Notes under the pieces: model-generated
Database searches by the model: none
What the model was told of the DNA's origin: nothing
What the model saw: only the letters and a program-made list of their open reading frames with translations
Made by a program: the position numbers and the translations under genes
NCBI GenBank assembly: GCA_020809425.1
Contig: JAGGDC010000001.1
Location: 434,001 to 498,000 of the forward strand
DNA: 64,000 bases
DNA from: Candidatus Synoicihabitans palmerolidicus
GTDB lineage: Bacteria; Verrucomicrobiota; Verrucomicrobiia; Opitutales; Opitutaceae
Reading direction: 5' to 3'
Shown here: positions 1-10,733 of the stretch, piece after piece
Numbering within the stretch: position 1 is the first letter of the stretch
How the letters are laid out: every line of letters starts with the position of its first letter

Positions 1-947
1 AGGCCGGATCTTCATAACCGACCTGGAACAGCTTGAGCAGGGGTTTCATGGAGCGACCATGGAAGAAGAGGCTCAGTTCGCTGGCTCGTCCGCCGCCACT
101 GGATTGTCCGTTGGCCTGGGTCTCGATGCGCACGCTGTCCAGTTTGCCAATGCGGGTGCGTCCGTCCTCGATCTTGGCGGTGGCGACGAATTGAACCAGG
201 CCCTCGGTCAGCCACGCGGGGTTGTGCCAACCCTGACTGCTGAGCAAGTGGCGCACGTAGTCACGCTTCAGGTAATCCGAAGTGAGGACGGGGAAGTCGT
301 CGCTTTCATGGCGATTTCGGTGATCTCCGAATCCTCGCCACTGTCTGCGTCCGGTCCGTAGTCCTATCCGATCTCGCTGAAGCCACCGGTGCGAGCGAGC
401 CCGTGAGTCTCGGTGATTTGCAGGGAGAACACGCCGGCATTGACGACAATGGCGGCCGCGGAGTCTCCCGCGAGGCGGTAACGGCGTCTCGTGGGTTACC
501 TTCGCTGGCTGCGGGCCGCAGTTCTTCGAAGGTGTGGCGGGGGCCGCAGATCACGAGACGCAGACGGTCGCCGGCGGGCAGTTTCCATTGTGGGATCATC
601 CAATGCTCCAGAGAGGTGAACTCGGCGAAGTCGCGCAGCATATTCTCGGTCTTGGTATCGGTGGCGCTACTGAGAAACTTCCAGTCGCCCATGCGACCGA
701 AGCGCCAGTCCCAGGACTGCTTGGGCAGGGTGAGCAGGAAGGCTTTGTCGCGGGTGGTCTCGATATTGACTGCGTCCATATGCACGGTCTCGGCGGCGGT
801 CTCGGTCTGGTCGGCGGCTCGCGTAGGTTGAGCGAGCAATGCAGTGACGGTGGTCAGGATGACCAGCGCTGGAGGGGGTAGGTATCGGGCGGGGAGCATG
901 GTGGTCGAAAGTATGACGCTGAAGAGGCGCGAGTGTTTCACGTTCAA
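1..947 (-). CDS. secreted protein with a TEG metallopeptidase-like motif (partial)
   Basis: The protein starts at 947 with a long N-terminal signal sequence (hydrophobic stretch around residues 17-40, Ala-rich cleavage region ending PTRAAD). The middle part is a soluble domain containing WDWRFGRMGDWKF. The frame breaks near 470 and again near 340, but similarity-like coding continues on the same strand to the window edge. The last part contains NPAWLTEGLVQFVA, resembling the substrate/zinc-site region of peptidase-MA/DUF1570-type proteins (AWxxEGxA), although the usual HExxH is not visible in the part present. The C-terminus lies outside the window. I infer an exported hydrolase or a related non-catalytic protein. 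The family call is tentative; the export signal is clearer. Confidence 0.5.
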
Positions 948-1049
948 CGGAATCTATGCGGACTATTCGAATCCCGCGCGCGTGATCGGATCGCGGGCGG
1001 AGGTAGACGGTTCGTTTCGAGGGAGGGGCGACCGCTTCCATGGGGCGCG

Positions 1050-1490
1050 CTATTTGGGTTGAAAGATTTCGCGCAGACCGGAGGTGTTTTGGGCGAGATG
1101 TTGGGCGGCGACGCTCGTGAGTTCGTCCAAGGAAGGGGGGGGCGCCTTGGCAGGCAGGTCGCTCAAGATCTTCACTCGTCAAAGTTCGCCGTCGTCGTCG
1201 GCACTGGCAGGCGGCGCGGTGTCGGTGGCCCAGATCGCGAGCACGTTGCGTTGGCGTATCAACCCGCGCTCCGGAGCCTGGGGCATGTCGGTGGAGACTT
1301 CGACGAGGGAGGAGCCCAAGCTTTCGGTCATGATGATGTTGCCGTCCGGATCCATGACCGCTTCGCCGGGATTATTGCGGTCGGCGCTCAACGTATTCCG
1401 GTGGCGGCCAAACAGGGCTGCGGAGTTTTGGTCGCGAATGGAGCCCGCGTTGCCGTTGACCGGGCAACCAACCATGGAGGCCGACATCAC
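1050..1490 (-). CDS. hypothetical protein with in-frame stop
   Basis: I do not recognise this protein. A readable stretch begins at 1490 and contains MDPDGNIIMTESLGSSL and APERGLIRQRNVLAIWAT. It meets an in-frame TGA near 1175, then continues in the same frame (KILSDLPAKAPPSLDEL) to a TAG at 1050. Joining the two halves gives a soluble protein of about 146 residues without a signal peptide. The 5' side is open to about 1540 and may have been joined to the hsdR remnant by a deletion, so the true start may be lost. It lies about 100 bp upstream of the secreted protein at 947. Confidence 0.3.
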
Positions 1491-1737
1491 TGCTGGGCGC
1501 AGGTCCTCAATCGACGCGATCCAGATTATCGTATTGGGATTTTAGTTACGCGAGGCGAGGACGAATCCCTGAAGGACGAGTGCATTGCGGCGTGGGTTCC
1601 TGGCGCGGACCAGTCGGCTCCTGGGTCTGGGCCTTGACATAGCGAAAACGGACGATGCGGGAGGGAGATTGAATTTGAACAGTCGGACGGTGGAAACGCT
1701 GGAATACCCGAGAAGATCGATCACGCATGGTTTGGCC

Positions 1738-2728
1738 GGGTCCTTCCTCTCGCGCTTTCTTGATTAGTTGGCCGACGACTTCCCATTGGTGGTAGCGGGG
1801 GAAGCTCATCGTTTCCTGCTTATATTTCCGACCGTCCCAGTCCTCCTTTTCTTTGATTTCCAGGTGCACGAAACGTGCGAGGATGTTCAGCAAATTGTCC
1901 GGCAGAAGCACTTCGTTCCACAAGTAGTCGGTGGCGTAGCGGTTCACGTCGTCGGGCACGTCGTTGCCCGCGCCGCCCTCCTTGGTGCCACGATTGAAGG
2001 GCAGAAACGTCGTCGCCTCGGCCGCCAGTCGCGTGGTCATGGCGACCTCGTATTGGCTGACGGCAAAGCGCTCCAATGCTCCGCGCTTAAACGTGATCAG
2101 CGGCTCGGGCTTCTTGGTCGCAGGATCTACTGGTAGACGTGTCGTCCTATACTGTGTAATCGCGCGATCAGCGGCCTGTTTGAACTCCGATTTGAGCTCC
2201 ATCGTCGCCACGGGATGCCGTTGACGAAGAGCACGAGATCGATGCGCCAGGCCTTGGCTTTTACGCCCGTCTCAGCGAGTTCTGCCTCCGTTGTCCATGG
2301 ACGGTAAACCACCTCGGGCACCACACGCAGGCGGTTCTTCGCGTAGCGCGCCAGGGTGTCGGGGTTGAGGTCGTGATCGGGTTTAAACTGGGCAGAGCGA
2401 GAAGCGTGTGCCGCGGTCGCGTAGCTCATGCCGCAGCACCCCCAACGTGCCGAAAGTGCGCATGGTCTGATCAGCCGCATTCGGATCGGCCTTGTTGAGC
2501 TGCTCGGCGACGCGCTCGAGAAATTTCTGCTCCGGCTGCGACGGGTAGAGTCCGCAGAATTATTCCCACTGCTTCGGTTGCGTGTCCTGCACGAAGCCCA
2601 GCAGGTCTCCCGGATAAAGTGGCGAGGGCGCGGTCATATTTGTCGGCGTGACCGCGCTTCCAGCCGCCGGCGATCATCTCGGCGATCACATCATTTTGAA
2701 AGGTCTATTTTTTGATGGGGTCGCTCAT
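1738..2728 (-). pseudogene. hsdR: type I restriction endonuclease subunit R, N-terminal remnant
   Basis: HsdR is the DNA-translocating and cleaving subunit of type I restriction-modification enzymes. From ATG at 2728 the reading gives a recognisable HsdR N-terminus (FQNDVIAEMIAGGW, PGDLLGF-like and PEQKFLERV-like segments), the nuclease-like core (KAWRIDLVLFVNGIP, then MELKSEF) and the pre-helicase region (FLPFNRG, FPRYHQWEVV). It stops at GPG, just before the Walker A motif expected in this family, and runs into unrelated sequence down to 1546, so the translocase motor is absent. There is an in-frame TAG at 2705-2707, eight codons after the start, and at least three frameshifts. The gene is certainly dead as written. 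Confidence 0.85.
2644..2703 (-). repeat. 60-bp direct repeat, copy 1 (hsdR 5' coding end)
   Basis: This 60-bp segment is identical to 3906-3965. It encodes the HsdR stretch FQNDVIAEMIAGGWKRGHA in both places. The two copies flank the Phd-zeta toxin-antitoxin pair. Confidence 0.9.
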
Positions 2729-2760
2729 GGAGATTTCTCGTGCAGGCTGAAAGACTGAGC

Positions 2761-3411
2761 CTAGTCCATGAGGCCGAAATGCTTGTAGGCGGCGGCGATG
2801 ATCGGTTTGACCCAAGTGGGCATGTCGAGGAGGTTTTCAGGGCCCGGATAGGTCAACTCACCATCCTCGATGGAGAGCAGCAAGGTGGGCTCCGGGGGGC
2901 CTTTGGCGGGGGCTTCGGCGGAGTTGTCGAAGACCCGGAGCGTGGTCACGAAGGGGATCAGGCGAATGATGTTTTCGTGGCTGCCAATCCAGCGTTTGCG
3001 GAGATCCGCTTCGGGGATCGGGTGGCCGCCCTGGGCGACACGGTGCGCCACGCGCTTGAGGTGCAGCTCCACGGAAGCAAGGCCGACAAACCAGATGTCG
3101 ATCTGGTGACTCTTTTGGGCGGCCTGAATCAGAAGGTTCGTGATGGTTTTGCCGCCGAGCGTGGATTCGAAGGTGAAGTCTGCGCCGGTGGCGATGGCCT
3201 CCTCGAGCTTGGCCTTGCCGTAGGTCCAGGAGAGTGCGTTGGCCTTTTGTTGGGTGAGTGTCGGCTGGCGGGCGCGGAGCCGACGCGCATGCTCGTCGGG
3301 GTTGAAGTATTCGGCGCCAGATTCACGCAGCGCCTGACCGCCGACGCTGCTTTTGCCCGCGCCGTTGACGCCGGCCAGAATCGTGAGGGTGGGCCGGGAC
3401 TTAGCGGGCAT
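2761..3411 (-). CDS. zeta-type toxin (AAA/P-loop kinase)
   Basis: Zeta toxins are P-loop kinases that phosphorylate UDP-N-acetylglucosamine-type substrates or nucleotides and are restrained by a partner antitoxin. The 216-residue protein has the Walker A motif GVNGAGKSS near residues 13-21, the DFTFESTLGGKTI segment around residue 78, the IDIWFVGLAS strand, and GGHPIPEADLRKRW near residue 130, all typical of the chromosomal zeta family in Gram-negatives. Length is normal for the family. Its ATG overlaps the end of the Phd-like gene by 11 bp, indicating translational coupling. The frame is intact, which is notable in a window where most genes are broken. The gene is inserted between two copies of the hsdR 5' end. 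Confidence 0.85.
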   Translation of the reverse strand: MPAKSRPTLTILAGVNGAGKSSVGGQALRESGAEYFNPDEHARRLRARQPTLTQQKANALSWTYGKAKLEEAIATGADFTFESTLGGKTITNLLIQAAQKSHQIDIWFVGLASVELHLKRVAHRVAQGGHPIPEADLRKRWIGSHENIIRLIPFVTTLRVFDNSAEAPAKGPPEPTLLLSIEDGELTYPGPENLLDMPTWVKPIIAAAYKHFGLMD

Positions 3412-3766
3412 GCGCTCGGGCTTTTTTCAACTGAACCAGGGCGGGGCTAGGCTTGACGGCAGAGGCGTTGAAGAAGCTCTGGCGAGCGGCCCGGTCGGCG
3501 GAGGTGTTCATCTTGGCCACCATCTGATCGAACTCCGCGGTGAGGCTTTCGAGTGGCGCGCGACGGCTTTGCTGAAGCTCCTCGTATTGCTTGGCGGTGA
3601 GGATGACGAACTCGCGGCGGTTGTGGCGGGAGACTGCGAGCGGGGCGATGGAAGCGAGCCGGGAGACCTCGCTGAACTTGTTTTTGAGGACGCTGGCGGT
3701 GACCTCAGACAAGTCGGCGACCGAGGCGAAACCAAAGGCGTGCGGAGCGGGAGTGGCGTTGGGCAT
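3401..3766 (-). CDS. Phd/YefM-like antitoxin
   Basis: This is a 121-residue protein. Residues about 20-70 (VADLSEVTASVLKNKFSEV, then AVSRHNRREFVILTAKQYEEL) match the N-terminal DNA-binding fold of Phd/YefM antitoxins, which repress their own promoter and bind the toxin with a flexible C-terminus. The C-terminal half is Ala/Lys/Arg-rich and probably disordered until it binds the toxin. It precedes and overlaps the zeta-like kinase, the standard antitoxin-toxin order. Pairing a Phd-type antitoxin with a zeta-type toxin differs from the classical epsilon-zeta partner. The frame is intact. Confidence 0.75.
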   Translation of the reverse strand: MPNATPAPHAFGFASVADLSEVTASVLKNKFSEVSRLASIAPLAVSRHNRREFVILTAKQYEELQQSRRAPLESLTAEFDQMVAKMNTSADRAARQSFFNASAVKPSPALVQLKKARAHAR

Positions 3767-3837
3767 GGCCTGAATGTTCCTGTTTTGGCTAAAATGGCAA
3801 GATTGGCCTTTGATGCCTTAAGCACCGTTTGTCATCG

Positions 3838-3912
3838 TGCCCGGAGTTCGCGCTGCTACGCCCAGCGTGCTTGATGATTATGCCCGGAGTTGGGTTTGAT
3901 AGGCCCGGCGTG
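3838..3912. repeat. two 31-bp imperfect direct repeats upstream of the antitoxin gene
   Basis: Two units starting at 3838 and 3881 share tgcccggagtt followed by gcccNgcgtg with a 43-bp period. They lie 70-145 bp upstream of the Phd-like start. Antitoxins of this class bind repeated operators, so these could be autoregulatory sites. This is inference from position only. Confidence 0.3.
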
Positions 3913-3990
3913 ACCGCGCTTCCAGCCGCCGGCGATCATCTCGGCGATCACATCATTTTGAAAGGCCAATGCTTTGGTGGGGTCGGTCAT
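3906..3990 (-). pseudogene. hsdR: second copy of the hsdR start, cut off after about 25 codons
   Basis: An ATG at 3990 begins an HsdR-like N-terminus (MTDPTKALAFQNDVIAEM). Its last 60 bp are identical to 2644-2703. Unlike the other copy it has no early TAG (TTG where the other has TAG), so it may preserve the original start. It is cut off at 3906, after which the sequence enters the region upstream of the toxin-antitoxin pair. Confidence 0.75.
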
Positions 3991-4013
3991 GGGGTGGTTG
4001 GATGGGGAGCGAG

Positions 4014-5041
4014 TCAGACCTTCGGCGCGGTGGCGTTAAAACGGAGGGCGAAATCGGTGGCGGCGGCGATCATGTCGTCAAACGTCGTGACGTCGCCGTA
4101 AAACATCGGACCGAGCATGTCCGCATAATCGTTGCGCCAGTTGGCGAGATGCGTCGCCGGTGGTTCGAGGCGGAAGGTGCCGGGCTGGTGGGTGGTGTAG
4201 TCGACCCACGAATACAGAAAGAAGATCTCCCGGTGTTCTGTCACGCGTTGGAACAAGGCCGTGTCGGCCAACGCACGTTCGCCGACGCCAGCGCGCAGCA
4301 AACACCACAGGTCGTAGTAGTGGCGAGCCATGCGATGTTTTCGTTGTTTGTCGGCCGGGCGAAATGTCTCCTCGTGCAACAGACAGGCTTTCTCCCAAAA
4401 CGTGCGCTCCGCGGCGAGCACCTGCACCGTGCACGCGGCATCCGCGTCGATCAAGGGGAAGTGTTCCAAAGACGTAGGGGCGAATGCTCTTGGTTTCGGG
4501 GGGCCCATCGTCGGAACGCGCGCCCAACTCGATTTTAACCACCGGAGCCACGTAGCCACCGGGAAACACGGAAGGGTAGTGGAACAGCAGGCACTGCCCG
4601 TCGGCCATGTTGGGGTCGACCTCAAGGCGCCAGCCGGTGGGGCCCACCGGCCAACTCGAGCCGAGCGTCGAGCGCGGGTTGCAGGCGCTGTTGCACCCAG
4701 TCACGAGCAGCCACCATGAGTGCTTCGAGCCGGGCCCGGCGTTTTTTATTGCTGGGCGCCTGATCAGGTGCGCGGTCGCCGGCGAAACCGAGCGCGGCTT
4801 TGTCCACGACCAGGTCAATATCCTCCGACAAACGGGCAATGAGTCCCCATGCTTTTGATAACGAGGTGCCGCCCTTGAACGTCAGGTACTCGCCGATTTC
4901 CGGAAGCGTGAACAGCTCGCGCAAAGTCCAGCAGACCCAGAAATCCTTCTCTACGCTGGCCGCATCGAGCTGCATCGCCTGATACATCTCTATGCAGGCG
5001 TCCCGGCGGCGGTCGGCAGACAACGCGAGAAACTTATCCAT
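4014..5041 (-). CDS. AbiEii-family nucleotidyltransferase toxin
   Basis: AbiEii toxins are nucleotidyltransferases of type IV toxin-antitoxin/abortive-infection systems. From ATG at 5041 the N-terminal half shows the family core: ASVEKDFWVCWTLRELF, then FKGGTSLSKAWGLIARLSED followed by IDLVV (the GGTSLS and DIDL polymerase-beta motifs). The C-terminal half is readable on the same strand after frameshifts near 4630 and 4460 (LAAERTFWEKACLLHEETF, HRMARHYYDLWCLLRAG, then WRNDYADMLGPMF) and ends with TGA at 4014. The start codon overlaps the stop of the upstream antitoxin gene (ATGGATAA), so the two are translationally coupled. Total length of about 340 residues is normal. As written it is not translatable in one frame. 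Confidence 0.8.
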
Positions 5042-5441
5042 GGGAGGGGGCCGACGGGGGAGGTGCCGCCAATTGGGGAAAGATCTCGGCGATCCAAGCG
5101 GGCGCGCACGCCGCGTCGGCGGGCAAAGCGGCCCGATCCGCGTCGGATAGATTGCGACGGAGACGGGCAATGATATCTGCGTCCACCGAGCGCTTCCCAA
5201 TGCAGTGCAGCGCGAGGATGACCAGGGCGCTTTGACGGTTCTTGGTGGAGACGAAACGGGGCGACACGTGTTGGAGCACGACTTGTCCCTTTGGCCCGTA
5301 GCGGCTGCGGCGACTGGCGCCGGTCGTGAAATGCCACGGGCGCACAGGCACCTGGTCATTGAGCCGGAGGAAATTGGCCGCATGGGCTCCGGTCGGGAAG
5401 AGCGGGCCGTTGGCTTTGCGCTGTAATGGAATCAGCGTGTT
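5034..5441 (-). CDS. AbiEi/DUF6088-like antitoxin, N-terminally truncated
   Basis: The readable part has the core of the DUF6088/AbiEi antitoxin family (FPTGAHAANFLRLNDQVPV, TTGASRRSRYGPKG, SALVILALHCIGK), ending APAWIAEIFPQL just before the TAA at 5034. The N-terminal winged-helix DNA-binding domain expected before this point is missing. Upstream of 5441 the frame closes, next to a run of six A residues after an ATG at about 5447. Either a single-base error hides a short start, or the 5' part was deleted. It precedes AbiEii with an 8-bp overlap, as in intact AbiE operons. Confidence 0.65.
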   Translation of the reverse strand, partial: NTLIPLQRKANGPLFPTGAHAANFLRLNDQVPVRPWHFTTGASRRSRYGPKGQVVLQHVSPRFVSTKNRQSALVILALHCIGKRSVDADIIARLRRNLSDADRAALPADAACAPAWIAEIFPQLAAPPPSAPSHG

Positions 5442-5558
5442 TTTTCATTTCGGCGAAGTTGTTTCGTCAGAAGTTAACCCAATTTATCTGACTAAATCAA
5501 GGACCCGTTTACCCCAGACTCGTCCTCCCAAAGGATTGAACTTCGCGAGCGGGAGTCA

Positions 5559-6143
5559 TCAGCCGTAAAACAGGTGGAGGTGGTCGCGGAGGGTATTGAG
5601 GGGGAAGGCGCCGACTTTGATGTTGAGCATTTTTAGGAGGTCATCGGGGGCGGCGTAGAAGATCTGGTGGGGCGATTCTTTGAAGCGCTCGGCGTTTAGG
5701 CCCTCGGGGGGTTTGGTAGCTGATCACATCGGACTCCGAGCCCTGGCCACTGCTGGAGTTTACGCCCCGGCTCACGTGGAGGAGGCGGATGTAACGAAAG
5801 CCCAATGCCCGGGCGAGGCGGCGGTTCAGGATGTGGTCGATGACAAAATCCTTGAGGACGAGGTTCGGGGTGCAGCGCTGGTAGGCCTGCCGGTAGTTGC
5901 AGTAATCGACCTCGACCCAGCATTGCCGGGGAGTGTGGAACTACGACGCGCGCTCTTCCTTCCACGCCAGCGAACCATCCTGCGGCGCGAGCGGCGTTGA
6001 ACCCCACCTCCAGCCAGCGATCACCCGGACCTCGCGCGAGAATCGGCCCGACTTGGGTCTCGATCGCTGACACCGACTTGGCGCCCACCGGGATGATCAG
6101 GCTGAGCGGCAGCGCACTGGTGTCGGTGTTCTCGGTGTTTCAT
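5559..6143 (-). CDS. conserved hypothetical protein, frameshifted
   Basis: I do not recognise a named family. The coding signal runs from a possible ATG at 6143 (LIIPVGAKSVSAIETQVGP) through VEVDYCNYRQAYQRC and LKDFVIDHILNRRLARALGF, then RYIRLLHVSRGVNSSSGQG, to NAERFKESPHQIFYAAPDDL and a TGA at 5559. Frame changes occur near 6115, 5930 and 5700. The predicted product is soluble, about 190 residues, basic in the middle. FVIDH followed by paired Arg could suggest a nuclease-like fold, but no catalytic motif is clear. It lies in the remnant of a restriction-modification locus between hsdM and AbiEi. Confidence 0.4.
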
Positions 6144-6180
6144 GTCACGAGCTAATTGGAGTCGCCCTTGGCTTGGCCTT

Positions 6181-6497
6181 AGATGCGTTTCACTCCGCGG
6201 AAGACGACCTCAATGCGCTGCTGGCCGTCTGTCGGACTCGCCGAGAGTTGCGAGGTCCATCCGCGAGGTGTGGAAAAAGGAGAGGTCGCCGGTGGCGCGT
6301 AGGAGCAGTTTTTCGAGGGCCTCCTCGGGCAGGTTTTGCGGCGCGAGTTTATAGACCTCGGCGAGCACGCACTCGAGTCGGCGGAGAAGCGTGAACGGCA
6401 GAATGATGCGGCCGTATTGGCTTTGTTTGAAATCACCCCGGAGAAGATCGGCGAGGGACCAGCTGTAGGCGGCGAGGTTGTTGGATGTCTGGGACAT
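6181..6497 (-). pseudogene. hsdM: type I DNA methyltransferase HsdM, N-terminal remnant
   Basis: HsdM methylates adenine within the site chosen by HsdS. Starting at ATG 6497 the sequence reads [20 protein letters not shown], followed by [20 protein letters not shown] and [20 protein letters not shown]. These are the conserved N-terminal helical segments of class I HsdM proteins. The frame is lost at about 6200, before the SAM-binding GxG and NPPF motifs, so no catalytic domain remains. No hsdS is visible. With the hsdR remnant 3.8 kb downstream, this marks a former hsd operon invaded by toxin-antitoxin genes. Confidence 0.85.
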
Positions 6498-6729
6498 AGG
6501 TAGGGATAAACACGGCGAGGCTAGCGCCGGGCGAAACTGAGCGGGATTAGGCTTCAGCCCCTTTCGGATGTAAAGGTTGCTGAAGCTGGAGCTGGAGGAA
6601 AATTACAGGATGTGCGGGAGCACTCACGCGAGAATGCGCTACGGTACTTTCTCGGCGGTGTCGGTGAAGCCCGCATTGCATACGGGGTCCGTTGATGGAT
6701 CAGATTGCTGACGTGCGGGCGCTGGGGGG
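6498..6729. other. no gene recognised
   Basis: The 230 bp between the hsdM start and the membrane-protein gene hold no convincing gene. They should contain the hsdM promoter, but I see no clear element. Confidence 0.3.
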
Positions 6730-7331
6730 CTAGCTCGGGGAGCGGGCTTTGATGCGGGTTTCGGCTTCGAGGATGATGGCTTCGCAGCCGAGGAATTTGT
6801 GGTCGTCGAGGCAGAGGCGGCGGCGTTTGCCTTGGTCATCGGTGTAGATGGAGTAGGCGACGCCTTTGGACGCCCATTTACGGCGGTCCATTTCGATGAT
6901 CTTATCGAGGGGAACTTTTTCGCCGCTGGCTCCGGCGATGATGTCGCCGTCGGCCCGGACACTGCGGCGATGTTGCCGGAGCACCCAGATGGTGGGTGAA
7001 GGTCGTGGCGATGACCAGCAGCACGCCGAAGATTCCGCGTTGGCCGGCGAGGTCACCGGCGGTGCGGTTTTTGGAGAGTTTAAGCCTTGAGGTCGTTTTG
7101 GGCGGCGTAGGCTTCCCACGCGCGTTTCACGCCGGGAACTTTGTCGGTCGCCTTTTTGCCTTCCGGCACGAGGTCGGTGGTGAGTTCGACGAGGGTTTGG
7201 TAGCGTTCCGCTTCGGCGGGCCAGGCGATGTAGCCTTCGTAGGCGAACCACAGGGCAGAGCCCCATAGCATCATTCCCATGAAGATCATGCGGCGGCGCC
7301 ATTCGGAAGAGATGAGTGCGAGAACCTGCAT
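6730..7331 (-). CDS. membrane-anchored hypothetical protein
   Basis: From ATG at 7331 the N-terminus (MQVLALISSEWRRRMIFMG) is followed by a hydrophobic helix around IFMGMMLWGSALWFAYEGYI. A soluble segment follows (WPAEAERYQTLVELTTDLVP). A second hydrophobic stretch (GIFGVLLVIATTF) comes after a frameshift near 7080. A second frame change near 6985 leads to a cytoplasmic tail with RADGDIIAGASGEKVPLDKI, MDRRKWASKGVAYS and DDHKFLGCEAII, ending in TAG at 6730. This layout resembles small two-helix proteins common in Opitutaceae with a PH-like C-terminal domain. That is my recollection, not a search result. Function unknown. Confidence 0.5.
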
Positions 7332-7418
7332 GGTTTTTGACGACACGCGATAGGGGACAAAAGGCAAACCGGTCTGTGTTTGTATTTGAGGGGGCGGTGA
7401 GGCGGTGGTGGGAACGAA

Positions 7419-7447
7419 GCAGGGGCGCACGGTGGGTGCGCCCCTGC
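7419..7447 (-). terminator. hairpin after the thiamin-type TonB receptor gene
   Basis: An 11-bp perfect stem (gcaggggcgca / tgcgcccctgc) with a 7-nt loop lies 17 bp beyond the receptor stop codon on the minus strand. No strong U-tract follows, so it may be a weak terminator or an mRNA-stabilising hairpin. Confidence 0.55.
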
Positions 7448-7463
7448 GGAGGGAAGGGGGCTT

Positions 7464-10310
<2,847 letters not shown>

Positions 10311-10368
10311 GTTATCTCAAGTTTGTGTGGATTTGAGACCCGGCCATTGGGCGCGAAACAGAAATATT

Positions 10369-10488
10369 GGGGTAATGATTCCTTTTCCTACGCCGGTATT
10401 AACCGAATCAGGTTCACATGAAAAGGGATCGCGAATGTGCCGAGAAGCAGTCTCGCGCCTCAGACGACATACATCACAGAATTACCCC
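10369..10488 (-). promoter_or_regulatory. TPP (THI-box) riboswitch
   Basis: On the minus strand the leader contains GAACCTGATTCGGTTAAT followed at once by the ACCGGCGTAGG element, the hallmark 3' half of the thiamin pyrophosphate aptamer. The 5' side has GTCTGAGGCGCGAGA, corresponding to the conserved CUGAGA bulge. The closing P1 helix is visible: GGGGTAAT at 10488-10481 pairs with ATTACCCC at 10376-10369. The aptamer ends about 58 nt before the receptor ATG at 10310, so control is probably on translation or on a short expression platform. TPP binding would repress the receptor. Confidence 0.93.
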
Positions 10489-10733
10489 TCAGTAGAACCT
10501 AAAGCGAGTGTTTCAGGCGAGGGGGCGGGCTGTCAATGGGAAATTTGAAAACAGCAGCGGGAACTGAGTGCGTTGGCGTTTGTTTCCGGGGTTTGAAATG
10601 GGGTTTTTCGGCGGTTGGATTATGGGGCGAAGCCCTCGTTTGATGGGTCTGGCGCGCGGTTTCGCCGTCTGACTGCGGGGCGGGGAATGGAGTGTGCGGC
10701 CGATTGATGGGCAGGGAGTTCGAGAGTTGCTGA
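10489..10733. other. intergenic stretch upstream of the riboswitch
   Basis: No gene is visible. It should carry the promoter of the receptor transcript. It ends at the CTAG target duplication of the IS701-type element. Confidence 0.35.

Noticed and set aside
2428..3450. Plus-strand open frames overlapping the hsdR and zeta genes
   Set aside because: They are shadows of GC-rich minus-strand genes with clear family motifs (Walker A, HsdR core) and show no domain of their own.
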